A stretch of DNA of 6,768 bases. Origin: Aquificaceae bacterium (lineage in GTDB: Bacteria; Aquificota; Aquificia; Aquificales; Aquificaceae). Positions within the stretch are counted from its first letter, which is position 1. Each line of letters starts with the position of its first letter. Below, one piece after another: positions 1 to 4,981 of the stretch. The notes beneath the pieces were generated by a model. That model worked only from the letters and a program-made list of their open reading frames with translations, was not told the origin of the DNA and did not search any database. The DNA is taken from assembly GCA_026983685.1 (NCBI GenBank), contig JALSTO010000322.1, positions 1 to 6,768 of the forward strand, given 5' to 3'. Position numbers and translations under genes: made by a program.

Positions 1-737
1 GTCTCTACCTTGCCCCCTCGTGTCTCAAGGTTGAACCTGTCCTCCTTCCTGCGTATCCTCAGAACAACACTCTCCTTCTTGACCTCTAAGTTCTGGGCGA
101 GCTTCTCTATCAGGCTCTTAAGCCCGCCTTCAAAGGATATGAGGCTTCCCTTGGGTCCGAGGGATCTCTTCTTGAGCGCTCCCTTAAGGAGAGAACCGAA
201 CTCCTGCTCAAGTTGATACACCCTGCGGGTGGCGTACTTTACAGAGAGGCTTTCGGGGTCTCCCGCATACACACCCGAGATAAAGGGAGCAACCACATAG
301 TCCAAGAACTCCTCTCCCAGTCTCCTGCGGACGAAGTCCGCAACGCTCTCCTCGTTCTTTATGGGCTTCGGTGCCCAGGGTTCTTTAAGAACTTTCAGCT
401 TTGCTGAGAAAGATAGGAGGGGTGAGAAGAAAAAGGATATGGGACTCAAAGGCAGGGGAACGAGCCTTCCCTTCTTGTATATGAACCTGTTTTTTGAGGA
501 GGGGTTCGCCCTTAAGGGTTCTATGCCCACCTCTTTGAAGAACTCCATAACCTCCTCGTCCGCGAGGACTGTCTGGGGTCCCAGCTCAAAGGTGTAGCCA
601 CCCTCGGAGAGGGTCTTTATGTTACCTCCCAGCTCGTCGTCCTTTTCGTAGACAACAACGTCATAGCCCAGTTTTTTCAGTCTGAAGGCGGTTGATAGCC
701 CGGATATACCCGAGCCTATGACCACAACATCTCTCAT
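1..737 (-). CDS. hemY: Protoporphyrinogen/coproporphyrinogen oxidase, FAD-dependent (5' part, runs off the left edge)
   Basis: Reading leftward from ATG 737-735 gives 245 codons without a stop. The protein opens with a Rossmann FAD-binding motif (V-I-G-S-G-I-S-G, residues 6-13), an acidic residue after the second strand (E31) and a Gly-Gly (37-38), as in the amine-oxidase-like flavoproteins. Residues about 130-186 (ESVADFVRRRLGEE, then PFISGVYAGDPESLS, then LEQEFGSLLKG) are the signature of the HemY/PPOX family, which oxidises protoporphyrinogen IX or coproporphyrinogen III late in haem synthesis. It is not the unrelated flavodoxin-like HemG of E. coli, although this family is often labelled hemG or pgoX. 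Family members are usually about 430-480 residues, so roughly the C-terminal half lies outside the window. It starts 52 bp after thiG on the same strand and may be the last visible operon gene. I see no strong Shine-Dalgarno; GGTGGG about 13 nt upstream is poor. Family sure; exact substrate not decidable here. Confidence 0.9.
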   Translation of the reverse strand, partial: MRDVVVIGSGISGLSTAFRLKKLGYDVVVYEKDDELGGNIKTLSEGGYTFELGPQTVLADEEVMEFFKEVGIEPLRANPSSKNRFIYKKGRLVPLPLSPISFFFSPLLSFSAKLKVLKEPWAPKPIKNEESVADFVRRRLGEEFLDYVVAPFISGVYAGDPESLSVKYATRRVYQLEQEFGSLLKGALKKRSLGPKGSLISFEGGLKSLIEKLAQNLEVKKESVVLRIRRKEDRFNLETRGGKVE

Positions 738-755
738 GGAAGGCTATTCTAACCC

Positions 756-768
756 ACCCCGAAGGGGT
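756..768 (-). other. Short GC-rich hairpin between thiG and hemY
   Basis: On the minus-strand RNA the bases ACCCC-UUC-GGGGU form a 5-bp stem with a 3-base loop, between the thiG stop and the hemY start. No U-run follows it in the leftward direction, so it does not look like an intrinsic terminator for thiG. Read on the plus strand it is followed by CCTTTT, but no rightward gene ends here. It could tune expression of hemY or be chance. Confidence 0.3.
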
Positions 769-789
769 CCTTTTATGCTCTAAGACAGC

Positions 790-1593
790 TCAGGACTTGA
801 AGGGAACCCCCTTTGTGGGAGAGGAGGGGACAGCGTAGCTTCTCTTGGGCATCCTTCCCGCAAGGTAGGAGAGCCTTCCCGCTATAGTCGCATGCTTCAT
901 GGCAACAGCCATCTTTATGGGGTCCTTTGCCTCCGCAAGGGCTGTGTTGGTGAGTATCCCGTCAACCCCCAGCTCCATCACGGGAGGTATGTCCGCTGCG
1001 CTCCCTATTCCCGCATCAACTATGACGGGAACCGAGACTGCTTCCTTTATGAACATTATGTTGTAGGGGTTCTGGAGTCCCAAGCCCGAGCCTATGGGCG
1101 CGGCGAGAGGCATCACCGCAGCACAGCCTACGTCCTCAAACTTCTTGGCAAAGACCGGGTCGTCAAAGATGTAGGGAAGGACTACAAAACCTTCCTTCAC
1201 AAGGACCTTCGCGGCTTCGTAGGTCTGCTCCATGTCGGGCAGGAGGGTCTTCTGGTCTCCTATGACCTCAAGCTTTATCCAGTTTATCCCCGTCGCCTCC
1301 CTTGCGAGCATGGCTGTCTTTATCGCCTCCTGTGCTGTGTAACATCCTGCTGTGTTGGGCAGTATCAGATACTTTTTAGGGTCTATGTAGTCAAGGAGGT
1401 TCTCCTTTGTGGGGTCTGTTATGTTCACACGCCTTACCGCAACGGTTATTATCTCAGCCCCCGACGCTTCAAGGACTTCCTTGTTCTCCTGAAAGCTCTT
1501 GAACTTGCCCGAGCCTATTATGAGCCTTGAGCGAAAGCGCCTGCCCGCAATCTCAAAGGGGTCTTCCTGAAGGAGCTTTTCGTAGTCTGTCAT
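790..1593 (-). CDS. thiG: Thiazole synthase ThiG
   Basis: The 267-residue protein matches ThiG over its full length (E. coli ThiG is about 256). ThiG is a cytosolic TIM-barrel enzyme that condenses 1-deoxy-D-xylulose 5-phosphate, dehydroglycine (or iminoglycine) and sulfur from ThiS thiocarboxylate into the thiazole phosphate of thiamin. Visible marks are the opening [19 protein letters not shown] (12-30), the Schiff-base lysine K107 in [10 protein letters not shown], the PIGSGLG loop (167-172) and the phosphate-binding [10 protein letters not shown] (192-201). The end [15 protein letters not shown] is typical. ATG 1593-1591 is the start because GGAGG lies 7 nt upstream (1605-1601). The stop is TGA. 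It is 4 nt downstream of the Uma2-family gene and separated by that gene from its partner thiS. No thiF, thiH or thiO is present in the window. Confidence 0.97.
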   Translation of the reverse strand: MTDYEKLLQEDPFEIAGRRFRSRLIIGSGKFKSFQENKEVLEASGAEIITVAVRRVNITDPTKENLLDYIDPKKYLILPNTAGCYTAQEAIKTAMLAREATGINWIKLEVIGDQKTLLPDMEQTYEAAKVLVKEGFVVLPYIFDDPVFAKKFEDVGCAAVMPLAAPIGSGLGLQNPYNIMFIKEAVSVPVIVDAGIGSAADIPPVMELGVDGILTNTALAEAKDPIKMAVAMKHATIAGRLSYLAGRMPKRSYAVPSSPTKGVPFKS

Positions 1594-1597
1594 CTGC

Positions 1598-1605
1598 TCA
1601 CCTCC
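1598..1605 (-). promoter_or_regulatory. Ribosome binding site of thiG
   Basis: GGAGGTGA on the minus strand is near-perfect to the anti-Shine-Dalgarno, with GGAGG 7 nt before the thiG ATG. It spans the last codons and TGA stop of the Uma2-family gene, so the two genes should be translationally linked. Confidence 0.85.
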
Positions 1606-2149
1606 ATATCTTAGAGAAATCTAATTTAGCCCTGCACCTTTCCAGGTCAAAGGTAAACTCTCCCTCCCTTCTGAACCTCGCAAGCTCTCTGTATTTACCA
1701 CCCTCAAGCCCATATATCTCCACCTCCTCGGTGTCGGGGTCAATCAGGACGTAGTAGCTCACTCCTTCCCTCTCGTATATCTCGTATTTGGTGAGCCTGT
1801 CCTTCTCCCTCGTTGAGGGTGAGATAATCTCAAAGACTACCTTCGGTGGAAAGTAGAGCCTCTTCTTAGAGAAGAGTTCTTCCTCAAGGTTCTCGGAGCA
1901 AACTATGAGGTTGTCTGGTTCAAGAACCGTGTCCTCCGAAATCTGCCAGTCAATTGATATGAGAGATACACATTTTTCGCACTCCTCAAGCTCTTCTTCA
2001 AGCAGAGAGCCTATAAGCAGGCTTATCCTCTGATGTTTGGGTGTGGGCATGGGAGACATTGCATAGGGTATTCCCTCTATAAGCTCCCATCTGCCTTCCC
2101 ACTGTTCCCAGTCCTCAGCGCTGTAGCGGGGTAGTAAGCGAACCTTCAA
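1598..2149 (-). CDS. Uma2-family (DUF820) PD-(D/E)XK nuclease-fold protein
   Basis: The 183-residue protein has the full Uma2/DUF820 pattern: [13 protein letters not shown] (21-33) followed by PKHQ (37-40), the LEPDNLIVC segment with D79, [22 protein letters not shown] with E107 and K121, and the [18 protein letters not shown] core (129-146). D79, E107 and K121 fit the PD-(D/E)XK active site, so the fold and a metal-dependent nuclease activity are plausible. The biological role of this family is largely unknown; it is common in cyanobacteria and scattered elsewhere. The start is TTG 2149-2147, directly after the thiS stop TGA and in the same frame; GGAGG at 2161-2157 lies 7 nt upstream. The next methionine (31) would remove the conserved N-terminus. 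It lies inside a thiS-thiG block, possibly as an insertion. The stop is TGA. Family sure, function not. Confidence 0.88.
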   Translation of the reverse strand: MKVRLLPRYSAEDWEQWEGRWELIEGIPYAMSPMPTPKHQRISLLIGSLLEEELEECEKCVSLISIDWQISEDTVLEPDNLIVCSENLEEELFSKKRLYFPPKVVFEIISPSTREKDRLTKYEIYEREGVSYYVLIDPDTEEVEIYGLEGGKYRELARFRREGEFTFDLERCRAKLDFSKIWR

Positions 2150-2359
2150 TCAACCGCCTCCGACCAGCTGGACTATCTCAACCCTGTCGCCCTCCTTAAC
2201 CTTCCTCGTCTGGTACTCGGACTTGGGAACTATCTCCTCGTTTATAGCAACCGCAAGGCCTACCTCCCTGAACTTGACCTCCATAGCCTGAAGGAGTTCC
2301 ATTACCGTAAGCTCTCTCTCAAACTCCTTTTCTTCTCCGTTTACGATCAGGCGGGGCAT
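2150..2359 (-). CDS. thiS: Sulfur carrier protein ThiS
   Basis: This 69-residue ubiquitin-like protein carries sulfur as a C-terminal thiocarboxylate for thiazole formation by ThiG. It begins MPRLIVNGEEKEF, has the helix TVMELLQAM (18-26), the segment VAINEEIVPKSEY (37-49) and KEGDRVEIVQLV, and ends Gly-Gly-Gly (67-69), which supplies the C-terminal Gly-Gly that ThiF-type enzymes adenylate. E. coli ThiS is 66 residues. I chose ATG 2359-2357 over TTG 2395 because the family's first beta strand starts there; the longer form would add 12 residues (VYSLPYIFL and neighbours) foreign to the family. The chosen ATG has no Shine-Dalgarno, but a promoter-like pair ends 6 nt before it, suggesting a leaderless mRNA. 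It starts 40 bp after selD. Stop TGA, immediately followed in frame by the Uma2-family TTG start. Confidence 0.94.
   Translation of the reverse strand: MPRLIVNGEEKEFERELTVMELLQAMEVKFREVGLAVAINEEIVPKSEYQTRKVKEGDRVEIVQLVGGG
2157..2161 (-). promoter_or_regulatory. Ribosome binding site of the Uma2-family gene, inside thiS
   Basis: GGAGG on the minus strand lies 7 nt before TTG 2149 and supports this unusual start. The same bases encode the C-terminal glycines of ThiS (codons GGA-GGC-GGT). Confidence 0.8.
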
Positions 2360-2365
2360 AAGAAA

Positions 2366-2395
2366 AATATAAGGCAATGAGTACACACCCTTCAA
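2366..2395 (-). promoter_or_regulatory. Candidate sigma70-type promoter for thiS-uma2-thiG
   Basis: On the minus strand TTGAAG (2395-2390) and TATATT (2371-2366) are separated by 18 nt. They match TTGACA at 4 of 6 and TATAAT at 5 of 6 positions. The -10 ends 6 nt before the thiS ATG, so transcription would begin at or next to the start codon. This fits the lack of a Shine-Dalgarno for thiS. The pair lies just after the selD stop. It is prediction from sequence only. Confidence 0.45.
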
Positions 2396-2399
2396 GCTC

Positions 2400-3410
2400 T
2401 CACAGAACTTCTATCATCCTCTCACCCGTTACCTCCCCTATGATCCAGAGACTTACTCTCCTGTCCTTAGCCTCCCTTTCAAGCTCTTCCTTTTTGTTAG
2501 GCTCAAAGGTGAAGAGGAGACCACCCGACGTTACGGGGTCACAGAGGAGGATGATCTTCCACCATTCAAGCTCGCTCCTGAGGTAGTCCTTCACAAAGGA
2601 GTGGTTGTCCCTTGCTCCCTTGGGAAAGAGCTTCTTCTTCACGAAGTCAACAGCCTCCTCGTAAACAGGGACCTTTTCAAAGAAAAGCCTCATGCCTACA
2701 TCGGAGTTTCTACAGATGTTGTAGACATGCCCCAGCAGTCCGAAACCCGTAACATCGGTGCAGGAGGTTGCACCCACAGACTTCATCAGCTCGGAAGCCT
2801 TGTCGTTGAGTCTGAGCATGTTTTCAATTACCTCCCCTATATCCTCCTCGCTGAGGAGCCCTTCCTTCAGGGCTTTTATGATTATCCCTGTCCCCACCGG
2901 CTTGGTGACGGCAACGAGCTGTCCGGGTCTTGCTCCGCTCTGGGTAAGGTATCTGCCATCGGGACACACTCCGGCTACCGCCAGCCCAAACTTAGGCTCC
3001 TTATCGTCTATGGTGTGTCCGCCCAGAAGGACTGTCTTAGCCTCCCTGAGCTTGTCAACCGCACCCCTCATAACCTCCCTGAATACGTCCAGCTCAAGGT
3101 CACAGTTGTTGAAGCCTACTATCGCCAGAGCGTTGAGAGGTATTCCTCCCATGGCATACACATCGCTCAGTGAGTTGGCGGTGCTTATCGCCCCCCACAG
3201 GTAGGGATCGTTGAGTATGGGAGTTATGAAGTCAAGAGTGTGAACCCATACCACCCCGCCGTACTCGTAAACGCCTGCATCGTCCCCTACCGAAAGAAGA
3301 GTGTGCTCATCGGCGTAGGGTGAGAGTCCCTCCAAAATAGCCTGCAGGTCCCCCGGACCCAGCTTCGCAGCTCAGCCCGAAGAACGGACGAGTTTCAGAA
3401 GTTCCGCCAT
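2400..3410 (-). CDS. selD: Selenophosphate synthase SelD with selenocysteine at residue 13 (UGA recoded)
   Basis: SelD uses ATP, selenide and water to make selenophosphate, the selenium donor for Sec-tRNA and for 2-selenouridine in tRNA. From ATG 3410-3408 the frame reads [25 protein letters not shown]; the UGA falls where the family has its catalytic Cys or Sec (E. coli Cys17), three residues before the catalytic lysine (K16 here). Stopping at UGA or starting at 3335 would remove the active site. Read through, the protein has 336 residues (E. coli 347), with GDDAGVYE (42-49), [12 protein letters not shown] (78-89), GGHTIDD (130-136), [10 protein letters not shown] (219-228) and DPVTSGGLL (291-299). 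In-frame TAA two codons upstream fixes the start, as no other start codon lies between TAA and UGA. Sec13 agrees with what is known for Aquifex aeolicus SelD. It follows selA by 76 bp on the same strand. Stop TGA. Confidence 0.96.
3340..3371 (-). promoter_or_regulatory. SECIS-like hairpin directly after the selD Sec codon
   Basis: In the minus-strand mRNA, immediately 3' of UGA 3374-3372, a lower helix CUGC (3370-3367) pairs with GCAG (3345-3342). A 6-nt bulge on the 5' side (3366-3361) follows. The upper helix GGGUCC (3360-3355) pairs with GGACCU (3351-3346), including one outer G-U pair. The loop is GGG (3354-3352). The loop begins 17 nt after the UGA and its first base is G, which fits the known pattern of bacterial SECIS elements (loop about 16-37 nt from the UGA, G among the first two loop bases). 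It should be bound by SelB, encoded nearby. Folded by eye. Confidence 0.75.
3372..3374 (-). other. Selenocysteine codon (UGA) of selD
   Basis: This in-frame TGA is codon 13 of selD, at the catalytic Cys/Sec position, with clear SelD sequence on both sides and a hairpin right behind it. Standard gene calling would stop here or start the gene downstream. Confidence 0.94.
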
Positions 3411-3428
3411 GGGTTAAGTTTACAACCC
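3411..3428 (-). promoter_or_regulatory. Hairpin abutting the selD start codon
   Basis: On the minus strand GGGTT (3428-3424) and AACCC (3415-3411) can form a 5-bp stem with an 8-nt loop ending directly at the ATG. The nearest purine-rich Shine-Dalgarno-like sequence, GGGGAGAG (3437-3430), lies about 20 nt upstream, too far for normal use. Folding of the hairpin would bring it within a few nucleotides of the ATG, or could instead hinder initiation. Confidence 0.35.
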
Positions 3429-3486
3429 TCTCTCCCCGATCTCTTTAGAGATTTTGAAATATGGACTCTGAGAAGGTTCTAAAATT

Positions 3487-4839
3487 TCAAAGGATGCTTT
3501 TAAAGGCTTCTTTTATCAGCCTGAGCTCGGAATCTGAGACCGTTCTCATGTCCAGGAGGAACCTGCCCTCCCTTATCCTACCTACAACAGGGGGCTGGGA
3601 GTTCCTGAGTTTCTCGGCAAGCTCCTGAGCACTCATCTGAGGATGGGAGACCGAGAGGCAGTAGGTCGGGAGCTCAAGCTTCGGGAGTGTTCCCCCACCG
3701 GGCTTTGCCCGGTCCTTGACAACTCTGAACTTAAATCCTTTCAGGTCCCTCAGAAGTCTTCTCAGTCTGTCGGCCCTTTTCCGCAGGGCTTCTTCTCCTT
3801 CAGAGAGCATCCTTATCACCGGAATGTCCCTTACCCTACCTTCTATGTAGAGCCGTAAGGTAGCCTCAAGCCCTGCAAGGGTGAGCTTATCAATGCGAAC
3901 AACTCTCAGGAGTGGATTTCTCTTCATGGCATCTATTAGCTCTCTTCTCCCTAAGATTATCCCAGCCTGAGGTCCTCCCAAGAGCTTGTCTCCGCTCCCC
4001 GAGACGAGGTCAACGCCTGCACTGAGAACCTGAGAGAAGCTGGGCTCTCTCCACTCCGTTTTCAGTTCCTTTGGTTCAAGGATAAGACCGCTACCAGCGT
4101 CGTAGTAGGTGGGCAGTCCGTATCGCCTCCCCAGTTCTACGAGTCCTTCAAGGGCAACCTCTTCTGTAAAACCCTCCATATAAAAGTTGCTCCTGTGAAC
4201 CTTCATAAGGAGGGCTGTCTCCTCCGATATAGCTTCCTCATAGTCCCTCAGGCGTGTCCTGTTGGTAGTTCCGACCTCTTTCAGAATCGCCCCCGAGCTT
4301 CTCATTATGTCAGGTATCCTGAAGCTACCCCCTATCTCCACGAGCTCACCTCTTGAGACAACCACCTCCCTTCCTGAGGCGAGGGTGTTAAGTATAAGGA
4401 AGACAGCGGATGCGTTGTTGTTCACTACGAGACCCGCCTCCGCACCCGTCAGATCTTTCAGGTATCCCTCAAGGTGGGAGTTCCTGCTTCCCCTCCTGCC
4501 GGCGCAGAGGTCGTACTCAAGGTTTGAGTATCCCTTAGCTATGTTCTCAACAAACTCAGCTACCTCATCGCTGAGAGGAGCCCTCCCGAGGTTTGTGTTT
4601 ATCACAACCCCAGTAGCGTTTACGACTCTCCTGAGGCTGGGAGAGAGGAGCTCCTTTATCCTCCGCTCAACATCCCTGTATATTCCTTCAACACTACTCC
4701 TTCTTCCCTCCAGTATCTCATCCCTGTAGAGCTCCGTTATCTCCCTCGCTGCCCTCTTCACAAGCTCCTCAGGATACCTGCCCTTAAAACTCTCAATTAT
4801 CCTTGAAACCTGAGGAATATTCCTCAAAAGCTTCTCCAT
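3487..4839 (-). CDS. selA: L-seryl-tRNA(Sec) selenium transferase SelA
   Basis: SelA is the PLP enzyme that converts Ser-tRNA(Sec) to selenocysteinyl-tRNA(Sec) with selenophosphate; in bacteria it is a homodecamer. The 450-residue protein has the N-terminal tRNA-binding region (LLRNIPQVSRIIESF, 4-18), the family block RRVVNATGVVINTNLGRAPLS (70-90), GYSNLEYDL (103-111), RGSRNSHLEGYL (116-127), VVNNNASAVFLILN, GELVEIGGSFRIPDIM and KVHRSNFYMEGF. The PLP lysine is K285 in SGSGDKLLGGPQAG, the same number as in Aquifex aeolicus SelA. The end QPPVVGRIREGRFLLDMRTV is complete. ATG 4839-4837 aligns with the homologue's N-terminus as I recall it. No good Shine-Dalgarno precedes it; a TAAAAT hexamer ends 6 nt upstream, so a leaderless mRNA is possible. 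It heads the leftward unit and diverges from the lipoprotein-selB unit. Stop TGA. Confidence 0.97.
   Translation of the reverse strand: MEKLLRNIPQVSRIIESFKGRYPEELVKRAAREITELYRDEILEGRRSSVEGIYRDVERRIKELLSPSLRRVVNATGVVINTNLGRAPLSDEVAEFVENIAKGYSNLEYDLCAGRRGSRNSHLEGYLKDLTGAEAGLVVNNNASAVFLILNTLASGREVVVSRGELVEIGGSFRIPDIMRSSGAILKEVGTTNRTRLRDYEEAISEETALLMKVHRSNFYMEGFTEEVALEGLVELGRRYGLPTYYDAGSGLILEPKELKTEWREPSFSQVLSAGVDLVSGSGDKLLGGPQAGIILGRRELIDAMKRNPLLRVVRIDKLTLAGLEATLRLYIEGRVRDIPVIRMLSEGEEALRKRADRLRRLLRDLKGFKFRVVKDRAKPGGGTLPKLELPTYCLSVSHPQMSAQELAEKLRNSQPPVVGRIREGRFLLDMRTVSDSELRLIKEAFKSIL
4811..4826. repeat. Perfect 16-bp palindrome, possible operator, within selA codons 5-10
   Basis: TGAGGAATATTCCTCA is identical to its own reverse complement over all 16 bases. 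It begins 13 bp inside selA and ends 32 bp before the ATG of the rightward lipoprotein ORF. That places it over the expected -35 region of the rightward unit and just downstream of the selA start. A dimeric regulator could control both directions from here. It is also coding (Leu-Arg-Asn-Ile-Pro-Gln), so chance is possible. Confidence 0.35.
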
Positions 4840-4858
4840 AGGTGTATTTTATTACCTT
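4840..4858. promoter_or_regulatory. Divergent start region with overlapping -10-like hexamers
   Basis: Only 19 bp separate the selA ATG from the lipoprotein ORF ATG, with an AT-rich core at 4845-4854 (TATTTTATTA). Leftward, TAAAAT (4851-4846, 5 of 6 to TATAAT) ends 6 nt before the selA start. Rightward, TATTTT (4845-4850, 4 of 6) ends 8 nt before the ORF start. I find no convincing -35 for either. If both are used, the mRNAs would be nearly leaderless and the two polymerases could not bind at once. Confidence 0.35.
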
Positions 4859-4981
4859 ATGAGGGTTCTGTTTTTGCTCAGCCTTTTTACTCTTCTCCTC
4901 TCCTGCTCTTCAAAAGGTGGAAGCGAGAAAGAGTTTGATGTAGGCGTGCGGGGAAAGGTTCATATAGAGTACAGAAGATGA
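4859..4981 (+). CDS. Small predicted lipoprotein (40 residues) overlapping selB
   Basis: ATG 4859-4861 opens a 40-codon frame whose TGA overlaps the selB ATG (ATGA, 4978-4981). The peptide begins MRVLFLLSLFTLLLSC: a short basic n-region, a hydrophobic core and a lipobox (LLSC), so signal peptidase II cleavage before C16 and lipid attachment are predicted. The mature part would be about 25 mostly polar residues (CSSKGG... then FDVGVRGKVHIEYRR), with no domain I recognise. The ATGA overlap suggests that selB translation is coupled to it, since selB has no clear Shine-Dalgarno. It could be a real small lipoprotein, a leader peptide for selB, or the remnant of a longer gene. No clear Shine-Dalgarno precedes it either. 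The clean signal sequence and overlap favour a translated ORF; function unknown. Confidence 0.6.
   Translation: MRVLFLLSLFTLLLSCSSKGGSEKEFDVGVRGKVHIEYRR

Noticed and set aside
892..1530. Plus-strand open frame of 212 codons antisense to thiG
   Set aside because: It lies opposite a certain thiG, has low-complexity composition (many Tyr, Arg, Cys, His), no recognisable motif and no ribosome binding site; a shadow of codon bias.
2150..2152. thiS TGA as a selenocysteine codon joining ThiS to the Uma2-family protein
   Set aside because: ThiS must end in free Gly-Gly to be activated, no good hairpin follows, and the next gene has its own strong ribosome binding site.
2360..2395. Longer thiS starting at TTG 2395
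   Set aside because: The 12 extra residues do not belong to the ThiS fold; the ATG at 2359 begins the first beta strand. The TTG falls in the candidate -35 box.
2601..3173. Plus-strand open frame of 190 codons antisense to selD
   Set aside because: It is a shadow of selD, with no family features and no initiation signals.
2400..3335. selD starting at the first methionine after the UGA (311 residues)
   Set aside because: It removes the catalytic Sec and the catalytic lysine, and the sequence between 3336 and 3410 encodes the conserved SelD N-terminus.
3439..3452. ATCTC/GAGAT inverted repeat between selA and selD as a terminator
   Set aside because: The 5-bp stem is weak and in the leftward direction it is followed by CGGGG, not a U-run; no rightward gene needs a terminator here.
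4262..4729. Plus-strand open frame of 155 codons antisense to selA
   Set aside because: It is rich in Ser, Leu, Pro and Thr, as expected from the complement of selA, and has no own signals.
4840..4977. selC (tRNA-Sec) gene or a SECIS-like leader before selB
   Set aside because: The region holds the lipoprotein ORF and shows no tRNA-like arms or CCA end; no other gap in the window is long enough for a tRNA of about 95 nt.
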